Assembly (NCBI RefSeq): GCF_018860635.1
Contig: NZ_JAHKPT010000022.1
Location: 1 to 64,000, forward strand
Reading direction: 5' to 3'
DNA length: 64,000 bases
DNA from: Aliiglaciecola lipolytica
GTDB taxonomy: Bacteria; Pseudomonadota; Gammaproteobacteria; Enterobacterales; Alteromonadaceae
The notes under the pieces were generated by a model. The model was not told where the DNA came from and did no database searches. It saw only the letters and a list, made by a program, of their open reading frames with translations. A program made the translations under genes and the position numbers. Within the stretch, counting starts at the first letter, position 1; each line of letters begins with the position of its first letter. Below are positions 42,816 through 52,282 of this stretch, one piece after another.

Positions 42816-44162
42816 TTGAAAAAATCACCGATTCTGGTCGTTCTCATCGCCAGTTTATTTGGCTGCAATACTACCACTGAAAGTAACCAAGCCGTCGCCA
42901 ATCAAGATGTTAAAAGTAAGATTGTGCAACGGGATTTAAATAGTATCGCCACAGACTATGTAAAACTGGTATTACAGGTAGGGCAGTTTGACGGTGATAT
43001 TGTTGATGCCTATTACGGACCAGAGGAGCTCAAGCCGGATGACTTAGAGCAGGGGGCTGCTTTTCCTGCCGATGAGTTAAGCGCAACTGTCGAAATATTA
43101 ATTCGTGAGATTAAAGAGCTGGCAGACGATGCTATTCCAACAGACCAGCAAGCCCGGCGAGAAATGCTAGAAAAACAGCTAATTGCGATCAAAACAAAAG
43201 TAAATATGTTAGCTGGGAAAGAGTATAGCTTTGACCAAGAAGCGAACTTGTTATATGACGCCGCACCACCCAAATTTGAGCTTGAATACTTTGACGCTCT
43301 GCTTGCTCAGCTAAACGGCTTATTGCCAGGAGAAGGGGCTTTATCGCAACGCTATGTTGATTTTACCAGCCAATTTGAAATTCCAAAAGATAAGATAGAT
43401 ATAGTATTTAAAACCGCAATTGCAGAGGCGCGCAAACGCACCTTAGCTAAAATTTCTCTGCCTGAAAACGAAAACTTTTTATTGGAATATGTTACCGATA
43501 AGGCGTGGAGCGGATATAACTATTATCAAGGTAACGCGCAAAGTCTTATTCAAATTAATATTGATTTTCCTATTTATATCACCCGCGCAATAGACCTTGC
43601 TGCCCACGAAGGATACCCAGGACATCACGTATACAATGCTTTGTTAGAACAGAAATTGGTGAAGGAAAATCAATGGATAGAATTTTCCGTTTATCAATTA
43701 TTTTCGCCCCAGTCTTTAATTGCTGAAGGCAGTGCTAATTACGGGATCGACGTTGCCTTCCCTGGCGAATCACGACTTAACTATGAAAAAGAAGTATTGT
43801 TTCCCTTAGCTGGTTTAGATGTAAGTAAGGCCGATTTGTATTACCAAGTACATGAGCTAATCGGAAAATTAACTTATGCTGGAAATGAAGCTGCAAGACA
43901 ATATTTGAACGGGATGATCACAAGAGATGAAGCGGCTGAAATAATGCAAAAATACCAGCTGTATAGCCAAGAAAAAGCTTATCAAAGAACACGTTTTATC
44001 GATAAATATCGCAGTTATGTTATCAATTACAATCTTGGCAAAGACTTGGTAGCCGAGTATGTAACATCAAATGGAGGCACTGCAAATAACGTCGATACAC
44101 GTTGGCAAGTATTTGAAGAGTTATTAAGTAACCCCAAAACCGCTAGTATGATCGCGAAATAA
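42816..44162 (+). CDS. DUF885-type metallopeptidase lipoprotein
   Basis: The 448-residue protein starts at a TTG (42816) with AAGGAA upstream. A lipoprotein signal ends LFGC (Cys about 17). The gene encodes a largely helical protein with LAAHEGYPGHHVYN at about 268-281, which carries the HExxxxHH-type zinc site of DUF885 peptidases, and LIAEGSANYGIDVAFP, which holds a third ligand Glu. It is likely an outer-membrane-anchored peptidase. The family often carries two domains and about 600 residues, so this member is short. Tandem repeats follow the stop. Confidence 0.8.
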   Translation: MKKSPILVVLIASLFGCNTTTESNQAVANQDVKSKIVQRDLNSIATDYVKLVLQVGQFDGDIVDAYYGPEELKPDDLEQGAAFPADELSATVEILIREIKELADDAIPTDQQARREMLEKQLIAIKTKVNMLAGKEYSFDQEANLLYDAAPPKFELEYFDALLAQLNGLLPGEGALSQRYVDFTSQFEIPKDKIDIVFKTAIAEARKRTLAKISLPENENFLLEYVTDKAWSGYNYYQGNAQSLIQINIDFPIYITRAIDLAAHEGYPGHHVYNALLEQKLVKENQWIEFSVYQLFSPQSLIAEGSANYGIDVAFPGESRLNYEKEVLFPLAGLDVSKADLYYQVHELIGKLTYAGNEAARQYLNGMITRDEAAEIMQKYQLYSQEKAYQRTRFIDKYRSYVINYNLGKDLVAEYVTSNGGTANNVDTRWQVFEELLSNPKTASMIAK

Positions 44163-44168
44163 ACTGAT

Positions 44169-44216
44169 TTGACCCTGCAGGTTTCAACGGCTTTGACCCT
44201 GCAGTTTTCAACGGCT
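44169..44216 (+). repeat. Tandem 24-bp duplication after the metallopeptidase gene
   Basis: A 24-bp unit starting TTTGACCCTGCAG is present at 44169-44192 and, with one or two changes, at 44193-44216. A related GACCCCGCAGGTT follows at about 44229. This looks like slippage of a short intergenic sequence. Confidence 0.75.
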
Positions 44217-44417
44217 GACTTATGGGGGACCCCGCAGGTTATCACCAGCATTTAGCTGGGCTAATTTGCTGATCTGATAGGGTTAAGATATATTGTCTTG
44301 CATATCAAATATATTGAAAAGTGACTTCCTGTAGTATTGAATTTTGGAGGAGTTTTCCTCTAAGGCTCGTTCAAGTATAGCAGTTTTAAGCTAACCAATT
44401 GGTTTTAAAGGGCTTTT

Positions 44418-45359
44418 ATGTCTAAACGTTTGCCACCGCTAAACACTCTTTGGGTATTCCTCACCGCATCTCGTTTATTAAGTTTTACCAAAGCCGCCGA
44501 TGAACTCTTCATTACTCGATCTGCAGTAAGTCGGCAGATTAAAAATTTGGAAGAGTATTTTGGATTTAAATTATTTGAACGCCATAAAGTGGGCTTAGAG
44601 TTGACTGAGCAAGGAGTCATTTACGCGAACTCCATATCGAATGTTTTTGCAGATTTAAAGGTTGCCACCGATACAGTGCATCATGGTAGCGAAAACCGAA
44701 AACTAAAGTTGGGGATCTCGGCTACTGTTAATTCAACGTGGTTAATGAGTCGGCTTTGTAGGCTTGAGCAACACCACCCTGAACTTACTTTGTCATTTTT
44801 TACCAACAGTTTCGATACCGGTAAAGATTCAATTGATTTTTCTGGTGAAAATATGAATGCGGCTATTCGTCTTGGAACAGAAGATCAATGGCAAGGTTGT
44901 CACTACGACAAGCTAATCGACGTATATGTGCAACCTGTGTGCTCCCCATCTTTGCTCGACGAATCTCATGATCCTGAAGATATCACCGCGTTAGCTAACT
45001 ACAATTGGTTGCACTATGGTCATTTGTCGAAGTTATGGGCTCAATGGTTGTCAATGAGTCGCTATCCCGCGCTACAAACGGATAAAAAAAATATTGTCTT
45101 AGATAATGTTGCTGTGGCTACTCAAGCCGCTGTTGATGGTTTAGGGATTATCCCCATGTATCGACCACTAGCTGATCCTCTTTTAAAAGAAGGCAAATTA
45201 GTGGTCGCCCATAATTATATGATGCTGAAAAAAGAGTCTTACTATTTTGTTTGCCCTGAAAATTATGAAAATAATCAGACCCTCAAGATTTTTCGAGACT
45301 GGTTAGTTAACGAGTCTCAGCAAGCACAACAACAGTGGGATAAAGACTTTTTAGACTAA
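44418..45359 (+). CDS. LysR-family regulator, GcvA-like
   Basis: The 313-residue protein has the N-terminal HTH PLNTLWVFLTASRLLSFTKA followed by ELFITRSAVSRQIKNLEE, a linker helix and a type 2 periplasmic-binding effector domain (from about 95). The SLLDESHDPEDITALANYNWLHY region is typical of the GcvA/AmpR subgroup. It is convergent with the catabolic cluster that begins at 53311 and ends at 45402, so it may control it, but convergent placement gives only weak support. Ligand unknown. Confidence 0.9.
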   Translation: MSKRLPPLNTLWVFLTASRLLSFTKAADELFITRSAVSRQIKNLEEYFGFKLFERHKVGLELTEQGVIYANSISNVFADLKVATDTVHHGSENRKLKLGISATVNSTWLMSRLCRLEQHHPELTLSFFTNSFDTGKDSIDFSGENMNAAIRLGTEDQWQGCHYDKLIDVYVQPVCSPSLLDESHDPEDITALANYNWLHYGHLSKLWAQWLSMSRYPALQTDKKNIVLDNVAVATQAAVDGLGIIPMYRPLADPLLKEGKLVVAHNYMMLKKESYYFVCPENYENNQTLKIFRDWLVNESQQAQQQWDKDFLD

Positions 45360-45401
45360 TGCTAATGGTAGTTGTGGTAGGTTAACTACCGTCAACCTAA
45401 T

Positions 45402-46859
45402 TTATATGCCACCCATACAGAGATATTTTATCTCGATGTAATCGTCGATACCGTATTTAGAACCTTCTCTACCGTTACCCGATTGTTTTATTCCACCAAA
45501 AGGTGCTACTTCTGAAGAAATAATGCCTTCGTTTATACCGACTATGCCATTTTCTAAGTTTTCAGAAAATCGCCAAATTCTTGCATAATTTTGGGTGTAT
45601 ACATAAGAAGCCAATCCTGCTTCAGTGGCATTGGCTAATTCAAGGGCCTGTTCTTCAGTATCAAATGGAATTATAGGGGCAACAGGGCCAAAAATTTCTT
45701 CTTTGAATATGCGCATTTGAGGGGTGACATTGGTTAAAATTGTTGGCAGATAATAATTAGCACCCAAGTGGGTTGCTGCTCCGCCTAGTACCTTAGTTGC
45801 GCCATTTTTTTCAGCATCTGTCACCAATGCGTGTACATTTTGTGCCGCCGCAGCATTAATCAATGGCCCGATAGTAATACCCTCATCATTGCCATTTCCC
45901 ACTTTTAGTTTCTTGGCTTCGGCAACAAACTTATCGGTAAATTCTTGATAAATACTCCTTTGCACAAGAAACCGGTTTGCGCAGACGCAAGTTTGACCTG
46001 CATTGCGAAATTTGGAAGCGATAGCACCTTGCACTGCTTTATCAATATCTGCATCTTCGAACACCACAAAAGGAGCATTACCGCCCAGTTCCATTGAGGT
46101 TTTTTTAACCGTATCGGCACATTGTTTAATTAACAGCTTTCCTACCTTAGTAGAGCCAGTAAAGGATAGTTTTCTGACCAGTGAACTATCGGTTAACGCC
46201 TTGCCTATTTCTATGGCATCAGCACCCACAACAATGGAAAGTAACCCTTTGGGTAAACCGGCCCTTTTTGCTAATTCGGCCAGCGCCAGAGCACTTAACG
46301 GCGTGGCTTCTGCTGGCTTCAGTACAACCGCGCAACCAGCTGCCAATGCTGGTGCTACTTTGCGTGTGATCATCGCATTTGGGAAATTCCAAGGAGTTAT
46401 AGCTGCAACCACACCAATGGCTTGTTTGATGGTTAATAGTCTTTGGCTAGCGTTATTACTTGGAATAACATCGCCGTAAATACGTTTGGCTTCCTCTGCA
46501 AACCATTCGATATAAGCAGCGCCATAGAGTATCTCGCCTTTGGCTTCTGCTAAGGGCTTTCCTTGCTCTGCACAAAGAATTGATGCCAAATCGTCTATGT
46601 TTTCTATAATCAGGGCATGCCACTTTTGCAATATTTTTGCTCTATGTTTTGCTGTGGTTTGACGCCATTTTTGCATGGCACTTTGAGCGCCCTGTATAGC
46701 AATATTGGTATCATTTTTATTGCCGCTAGCCAGCTTACATATTTCTGCACCAGTGGCTGGATTGAGTATTGGAAAGGTGCTTCCTGAGTCACTTTTCACC
46801 CATTCTCCATTAATAAAAAGTTGTGTTTTTAACAACAACGGATCGTTTAGCGATAGCAT
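45402..46859 (-). CDS. gabD: NAD(P)-dependent succinate-semialdehyde dehydrogenase
   Basis: The protein is 485 residues from the ATG at 46859, which follows GGGG; a TTG at 46883 is less likely. It oxidises succinic semialdehyde to succinate. The aldehyde-dehydrogenase motifs are complete: EQGKPLAEAKGE, TPWNFP, FTGSTKVGK, general base Glu257 in MELGGN, and catalytic Cys291 in AGQTCVCANR. The match to E. coli GabD is high throughout. It is the last gene of the minus-strand cluster that also holds an alcohol dehydrogenase, so 4-hydroxybutyrate or GABA-type C4 compounds are likely substrates. Confidence 0.92.
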   Translation of the reverse strand: MLSLNDPLLLKTQLFINGEWVKSDSGSTFPILNPATGAEICKLASGNKNDTNIAIQGAQSAMQKWRQTTAKHRAKILQKWHALIIENIDDLASILCAEQGKPLAEAKGEILYGAAYIEWFAEEAKRIYGDVIPSNNASQRLLTIKQAIGVVAAITPWNFPNAMITRKVAPALAAGCAVVLKPAEATPLSALALAELAKRAGLPKGLLSIVVGADAIEIGKALTDSSLVRKLSFTGSTKVGKLLIKQCADTVKKTSMELGGNAPFVVFEDADIDKAVQGAIASKFRNAGQTCVCANRFLVQRSIYQEFTDKFVAEAKKLKVGNGNDEGITIGPLINAAAAQNVHALVTDAEKNGATKVLGGAATHLGANYYLPTILTNVTPQMRIFKEEIFGPVAPIIPFDTEEQALELANATEAGLASYVYTQNYARIWRFSENLENGIVGINEGIISSEVAPFGGIKQSGNGREGSKYGIDDYIEIKYLCMGGI

Positions 46860-46953
46860 TTTAACCCCATTTGATATTGGCAAAGAACATCGATGATTAA
46901 CCTTTATGGGTTAACCGCGATGAACAAATAAACGTTTATTTGGTTGACGATTG

Positions 46954-48309
46954 TTACTTAGTTGACGACTCTTCTAGCGAAACTAAAGTTGCGCGATAAT
47001 GAGGTAAACATTTTCCTAGCAATAGAGCTGAGCCTGCCATGGCAAAAAATGAGACTAACAACAACGAATATCCCACCATCTCCGGTGAACCGAAAATGTA
47101 ATCTGTAGATAAAGCAACCAAAGTTGGACCTAGCCCTAAGCCGATTAAATTTACGATGAATAGATACAAAGCACTAAATTGTCCTCGCATATTACTCGGA
47201 ACAACTTCTTGAATTGCTGCAGGCCCTAATCCCATCATGAAGTTTGCGAAAAACGTTGAAATTGCCAGGATGAGCAGAACCACTGTGAGATCAGAAATAA
47301 GGGGGTAAATTAAGGTTGGAACAATACCAATGATCATTGCCCACATCGCCACTCTTATTTTTGCATCACTTTGGCCTTTCTTGAAACGTCTATCAGCGGC
47401 TATTCCGCCAGCAATGACACCGCCAGCACCACAAATTAAAACGATTAAACCAAAAGCTAAACCAACTTCACCACTTTCCATTCCATGTACCCGAATTAAG
47501 TAGCTGGGTACCCAAGCCAACGCACCATAACCGGCAACCGAAGCTAGGGCTGCGCCAAAATTATGTAATAAAATTGTCTTTTTATTATTTTTAAAAAACT
47601 GAACAACTTCGGCTACTGGTACCGCCTTTTCTTGTTTTTCACTTCGTGCAGGTTCTTTTAGGGTAAACAGAAAGGGTACTAGCAGCAGCCCTGGCAGACC
47701 GACGGCTAAAAATACCGCTTGCCATGCATAAACTTCACCTATAATCGGTAAGGAGATGGACGAAAATGTAGAAGCCCATTGGATAACCATGCCGCCAACA
47801 ATTAACGCCATACCACCACCAAGATAGATACCCATGGTGTAAACTCCAATGGCTTTGGCTAAGTGTTTTTTCGGTACGCTATCGGCGATAAGTGAATACG
47901 CTGCTGGAGATAGTCCGGCTTCACCAACACCTACTCCCATGCGTGCAAAAAACAACGACCAATAACTTTTTGCTAAACCACAAGCTGCGGTCATTAAACT
48001 CCAGATGAAAATGGACCAAGCAATTATGCCTCTGCGACTTTTACTATCAGCGAGGCGACCTAAAGGCAGTCCCATGAGAGTGTAAAATAACGCAAACGAC
48101 AAGCCTTGTAACAAACTCATTTGCGTATCGCTTATGTCCAAATCGCGCTTCATAGGTTCAACTAATAAGCTTAAAATTTGTCTATCGATAAACGAAAATG
48201 TATAGGCTAATAATAAAATAAAAATTAAATAGGCAGCATAAATACTCTGCTTCGGAGATTCGCTTAGTATTGCACTTGATTCTACTTTGCTCAGTGTTTT
48301 TTCAGTCAT
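46954..48309 (-). CDS. MFS transporter, spinster-like
   Basis: The 451-residue protein has 12 hydrophobic segments. The loop 2-3 signature appears as MGLPLGRLADSKSRRGII, and the FARMGVGVGEAGLSPAAYSLI stretch is typical of the Spns/spinster-like group of bacterial MFS importers. It probably moves the released monomer or a carboxylate across the inner membrane. It lies 30 bases after the alcohol dehydrogenase gene and 94 before gabD on the same strand, within the catabolic cluster. Confidence 0.9.
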   Translation of the reverse strand: MTEKTLSKVESSAILSESPKQSIYAAYLIFILLLAYTFSFIDRQILSLLVEPMKRDLDISDTQMSLLQGLSFALFYTLMGLPLGRLADSKSRRGIIAWSIFIWSLMTAACGLAKSYWSLFFARMGVGVGEAGLSPAAYSLIADSVPKKHLAKAIGVYTMGIYLGGGMALIVGGMVIQWASTFSSISLPIIGEVYAWQAVFLAVGLPGLLLVPFLFTLKEPARSEKQEKAVPVAEVVQFFKNNKKTILLHNFGAALASVAGYGALAWVPSYLIRVHGMESGEVGLAFGLIVLICGAGGVIAGGIAADRRFKKGQSDAKIRVAMWAMIIGIVPTLIYPLISDLTVVLLILAISTFFANFMMGLGPAAIQEVVPSNMRGQFSALYLFIVNLIGLGLGPTLVALSTDYIFGSPEMVGYSLLLVSFFAMAGSALLLGKCLPHYRATLVSLEESSTK

Positions 48310-48339
48310 TTCACTATCTCATCTAACAATTAGAAGGAA

Positions 48340-49497
48340 CTAATAAGCGGCTTGATAAATGGCTAGAATATCTGCTTCATTCATCGGTCTGGGGTTATTA
48401 ATCAACAATCGTTCTTGTTTCATTGCATCTTTGGCCAGTGTGACTAAAGAGTCTTGGGTAACCGCCACACTCTCCAAGCGAGTGGGAAGTCCTATATCTG
48501 TAATTAGGTATTCTAAATGTTGGATAAAGGCTTCTGCTTTTTCGGTATCTGAATCAAGCGTGGAGCAGGTATCAGGAATGATGGCTTCGGCTAACTCAGC
48601 ATACAAGTGCGCTGCAGAGGGCATATTAAACTTCAGTACGTGGGGTAATACTAGGGAATTACTCAAACCGTGGGGAATATGGTAATGACCACCTAATGGA
48701 TAAGCCAGAGCATGAACAGCGGCTACGGGCGCATTGGCAAATGCCTGACCAGCCAAAGTTGCACCTAGCATCATATTAGAGCGTGCAGCTAAATTCTCTC
48801 CTTGATGCACAGCAGTTTGAATATTTTTCGACATCAACGTTAAGGCTTGCAGCGCGAGCATATCTGAATAAATGTTTTTCTTAATCTTACTGGTGTACGC
48901 TTCAATGGCATGCACCATGGCATCGATGCCTGTGGCAGCAGTGATATGCGGAGGGAGTTTGATTGTCAGAGTGGCATCCAGCAGCGCTATATCGGGTAGT
49001 AGTACACTCGACACTATTCCCATTTTCATTGCTTCACCTGTGGTGACAATAGAAATTGGCGTCACTTCAGATCCTGTGCCAGCAGTGGTTGGAATTTGAA
49101 TTAATGGCAGTCTTGAGTTTTCAAGTTTGTCGATACCAAAGACGTCGTTTAGGGATTGCTTAGAATCAGTAAGTGCCGCGATTAATTTTGCCGTATCTAA
49201 TGAGCTACCTCCACCTAGACCAATTACGCCATCGATATTGTTGTTTCTGGCAAATGATATTGCGTTTTCAATGACTTCTGTTGGAGGATCTACCTCGACC
49301 TCACTGAACACCACAAAGTTTATTGCGTTGTCTTGTAAACTGGTCGTTATTTTTTGATGTAGCCCAAGGCTGACAATACCTGGATCTGTCACTAGCAAGA
49401 CATTTTTAATGTTGAGCTTGTAACAATATTCAGCTATCTCGGATGCAGCGTTAGGTGCATTAACAATTGATTTGGTGGTATTGAAAACAAATGACAT
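48340..49497 (-). CDS. Iron-containing alcohol dehydrogenase (4-hydroxybutyrate dehydrogenase-like)
   Basis: The protein is 385 residues from the ATG at 49497. The class III fold is clear: the GGGSSLDTAK NAD loop, TTAGTGSEVTPISI, and the metal site ATGIDAMVHAIEAYTS (Asp and His), then AVHALAYPLGGHYHIPHG (two more His). All ligands are present, so it should be active. With gabD two genes away, 4-hydroxybutyrate to succinic semialdehyde is the most economical reaction, though other short alcohols are possible. Confidence 0.85.
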   Translation of the reverse strand: MSFVFNTTKSIVNAPNAASEIAEYCYKLNIKNVLLVTDPGIVSLGLHQKITTSLQDNAINFVVFSEVEVDPPTEVIENAISFARNNNIDGVIGLGGGSSLDTAKLIAALTDSKQSLNDVFGIDKLENSRLPLIQIPTTAGTGSEVTPISIVTTGEAMKMGIVSSVLLPDIALLDATLTIKLPPHITAATGIDAMVHAIEAYTSKIKKNIYSDMLALQALTLMSKNIQTAVHQGENLAARSNMMLGATLAGQAFANAPVAAVHALAYPLGGHYHIPHGLSNSLVLPHVLKFNMPSAAHLYAELAEAIIPDTCSTLDSDTEKAEAFIQHLEYLITDIGLPTRLESVAVTQDSLVTLAKDAMKQERLLINNPRPMNEADILAIYQAAY

Positions 49498-49517
49498 ATT
49501 TTTTAACTTATTGTTGG

Positions 49518-49540
49518 AAAGAGGGGGAAGCCCCCTCTTT
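49518..49540 (-). terminator. Hairpin after the TonB receptor
   Basis: AAAGAGGGGG (49518-49527) and CCCCCTCTTT (49531-49540) form a GC-rich stem with a 3-base loop, 26 bases after the receptor stop on the minus strand. It may reduce read-through into the dehydrogenase gene. Confidence 0.65.
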
Positions 49541-49565
49541 GATTTCTGCAACCATGGGATCGAAT

Positions 49566-52208
49566 TTAGAATGCTAATTTCACTTTCGCATAGAGTACAC
49601 GGCCTAGTGGGTTATGTTGTTTAGGATCATAACTTAAGCTGCCTTCAGCAATATAAGCACGTGGTGGCATTTTATTGAGTAGGTTTTTAATACCTAAGGT
49701 TAATACAGCTTCACTGTCATCGGTAATATAAAAATTAGCCGAATATTGCATATCTACAGTTGTAAATGCGTCTACTGTTGAACTTTCGTTTGGTAAAGCG
49801 GACACATCTACTCCAGTGTCATAGCTTGATACATAGTTAACATTAATTGAAGCTCTTTGGCTTTCACCCAACCAATTAAAGTTTACAGAGCCTTTGGTTT
49901 CAGGCATTGAGCGAGCAAAGTTATCAATATTAAACGAGCCAGCTGCTTCAACTACTTCACCGTTATCTTTAGTCAGTTCGTACGAATTAAAATGCGATGC
50001 ATTTAAACTAATATTAAACTGATCTGATAAAGTCCATGTCGATTCGAAGTCAATACCTTCAACACTTACCGACGATGAATTAAAGTAGTTAACTTTGACA
50101 GAAGATAAGAAACCAGCATCAGTACGAATAATATCTACACCATTTGGATCATCAATCAACTTCCCCTGAGCATTTTCAACAGTGATCAAATTGGTATAAT
50201 CAACACGCCAGAAGTCTACTTTAAAATCCAAGTTATCAGTTGGTTTAAAAATCAAACCTATATTGTAGTTGTCAGATTCTTCAGGCTTTAAATCCTCGTT
50301 ACCAGTAGCGATAACACCAACAAAGGCACTGGATTTTGCGGTACCGTCATCATTGTAATCGGTAATACTGGTAATAACTGCCGAAGAAGCATTTTTCTGT
50401 GATAACGATGCGTCTCTAAAGGCGGTACTTGCAGATGCGCGCATAATCCATTGATCAGATATTTGCCAGCGAACGGCTATTTTCGGATCGACACTTGAAT
50501 CATTTTCTAATTTTTCGTAACGCAGTGCCGCTTTTATTTCAATGTCTTCTGTAACAGGGATAACACTTTCAGCAAACAGGGCAAAGGTGTTTTTATCAGC
50601 ATCAACTTCTGACAAACCTTGTAGAAAGATTAAATCAACTGGGATAGGGTTGCCTTGGTCATCAAATTTGATTTCATTGACATCATCGGTTTCAACTTTA
50701 AAGCTTTCAGTTCGCGCTTGAATACCAGCCGCAAAACCAATTGTTCCGGCTGAAACTTCATATAAATCACCGCTAACAACCGCATCGAGTACCAACAAAT
50801 CGGTGGTTTTCTCTGATTCTGTCATATAGGTAAAGTCATCGATAACTGATTGGCTAAGGCTAGAGCGATCAAAAGGGTTAAACAGCTCATCGTTATTCGG
50901 ACCACCAACCCCTGCTAATGCTGCTACTAGTCTTGATTTCAATTGGTCTTGCTGATACTGCTTATAGTTATTTTTACTGTAAGTTAATGCTGTGTCCCAA
51001 CTCCAACCATTATCAAAGTCACCTACTAAACTTAACGAGGTGCGGAAGGTATCATTTTCACGGGGTGATAAAGCGGGTTCATAATCAGCTCCTAATGGTC
51101 GACCTAACCAAACGACACCGACACCAAATGGGTTACCTGAGTCTGTAGGACCAATGTATGGAAACGTTAAGTCTGGGTAACTGGGTGATTGAGGGTTATC
51201 TTTTACCTCATTTGAGCTCCAACTAAGATCCGCAGATAAGGCAATTCCGTTGTCAAAATCATGAGATATATTGCTATACAGTTGTGCACGGGTTTCAGTA
51301 TTCACTAAGTTATATAAAGGCCCATAGTTAAAACCGCAGCGTGAACCATATGCTTGGGGAATGATCATGCCTAAGGTATCATCTAAGCAGGTGGGGTCAG
51401 GTACGTTTTCATAGGCACCATAGCTCCCAGCGTAGGGTCCATCGGCTACCTCAGCATCAGCCAAAAGTAAGAATGAATTACCCAAAGAGCTAAATGCTAC
51501 ATCACCCAACTCAGGTCTATCAGCAATGGTTAGCGGTGTTCTGTCTAAGTAATGACCCGATACTACAATCGAGGTGTTGTCAAATTCAGCTCCCCATAAA
51601 AAGCCTATGTCAGTGTCTTTTTGACTACTATCGTCGGCTTTGCTGATTGAAGCGTTAATTTCAAACCCTTCAAAATCTTTACGTAATATAAAGTTAACTA
51701 CACCGGCAATGGCATCCGAACCATAAGTAGAAGCGGCACCTTCTTTTAACACTTCAACTTGCTCAATAGCATCAATAGGAATATGACTGGTATCCACAAA
51801 TACACTGCCATCATTGGTCAGTGCTCCTGAAATTGTTTGACGACGACCATTGATGAGCACCAATGTTGAACTTAAGCCTAAGCCGCGTAAATTCACATTA
51901 CCTGTTCCTTGGCTAGCGGCTTGTGAAAAAGAGTCAGCTTGGTTTTCAGCACCAGAAGAAATCGCTAATTTTCCGATCAGCTCTGAAACCGTGGTGGCAC
52001 CGGTAGATTGAATGTAATTGTAATCTAGTACTTGTACTGGCTCGGCGGCATCCACTGAGGTACGTTTAATGTATGAACCTGTAACTTGAATTTTTTCAGG
52101 TTCGTCTTCACTACTTGTGTTTTGTTGAGCACTTGCTGAGAAAGCTAGTGCAGCCGTGATAGAAATAGCGAGTAACTTTTTTGTAGTTAATATTTTAGTT
52201 GTTTTCAT
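49566..52208 (-). CDS. TonB-dependent receptor of the catabolic cluster
   Basis: The protein is 880 residues from the ATG at 52208, giving a signal peptide ending ASA; the upstream frame to 52322 overlaps the next gene and lacks a start signal. The plug domain (QVTGSYIKRT, TVSELIGKL, NVNLRGLGLSSTLVLINGRR, VEVLKEGAASTYGSDAIAGV) precedes a long beta-barrel that ends in aromatic-terminated LYAKVKLAF. It is an outer-membrane active transporter of the type used for oligomers and polymers. Its placement suggests import of the ester or oligomer that the hydrolase cleaves. Confidence 0.93.
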   Translation of the reverse strand: MKTTKILTTKKLLAISITAALAFSASAQQNTSSEDEPEKIQVTGSYIKRTSVDAAEPVQVLDYNYIQSTGATTVSELIGKLAISSGAENQADSFSQAASQGTGNVNLRGLGLSSTLVLINGRRQTISGALTNDGSVFVDTSHIPIDAIEQVEVLKEGAASTYGSDAIAGVVNFILRKDFEGFEINASISKADDSSQKDTDIGFLWGAEFDNTSIVVSGHYLDRTPLTIADRPELGDVAFSSLGNSFLLLADAEVADGPYAGSYGAYENVPDPTCLDDTLGMIIPQAYGSRCGFNYGPLYNLVNTETRAQLYSNISHDFDNGIALSADLSWSSNEVKDNPQSPSYPDLTFPYIGPTDSGNPFGVGVVWLGRPLGADYEPALSPRENDTFRTSLSLVGDFDNGWSWDTALTYSKNNYKQYQQDQLKSRLVAALAGVGGPNNDELFNPFDRSSLSQSVIDDFTYMTESEKTTDLLVLDAVVSGDLYEVSAGTIGFAAGIQARTESFKVETDDVNEIKFDDQGNPIPVDLIFLQGLSEVDADKNTFALFAESVIPVTEDIEIKAALRYEKLENDSSVDPKIAVRWQISDQWIMRASASTAFRDASLSQKNASSAVITSITDYNDDGTAKSSAFVGVIATGNEDLKPEESDNYNIGLIFKPTDNLDFKVDFWRVDYTNLITVENAQGKLIDDPNGVDIIRTDAGFLSSVKVNYFNSSSVSVEGIDFESTWTLSDQFNISLNASHFNSYELTKDNGEVVEAAGSFNIDNFARSMPETKGSVNFNWLGESQRASINVNYVSSYDTGVDVSALPNESSTVDAFTTVDMQYSANFYITDDSEAVLTLGIKNLLNKMPPRAYIAEGSLSYDPKQHNPLGRVLYAKVKLAF

Positions 52209-52282
52209 AAATTGTGTCCCGAAAGTGTGTGTCCTGAAAATTCGTTTTAAAACAAAACGCGTCTTACTAATTTTTTGGCCTA

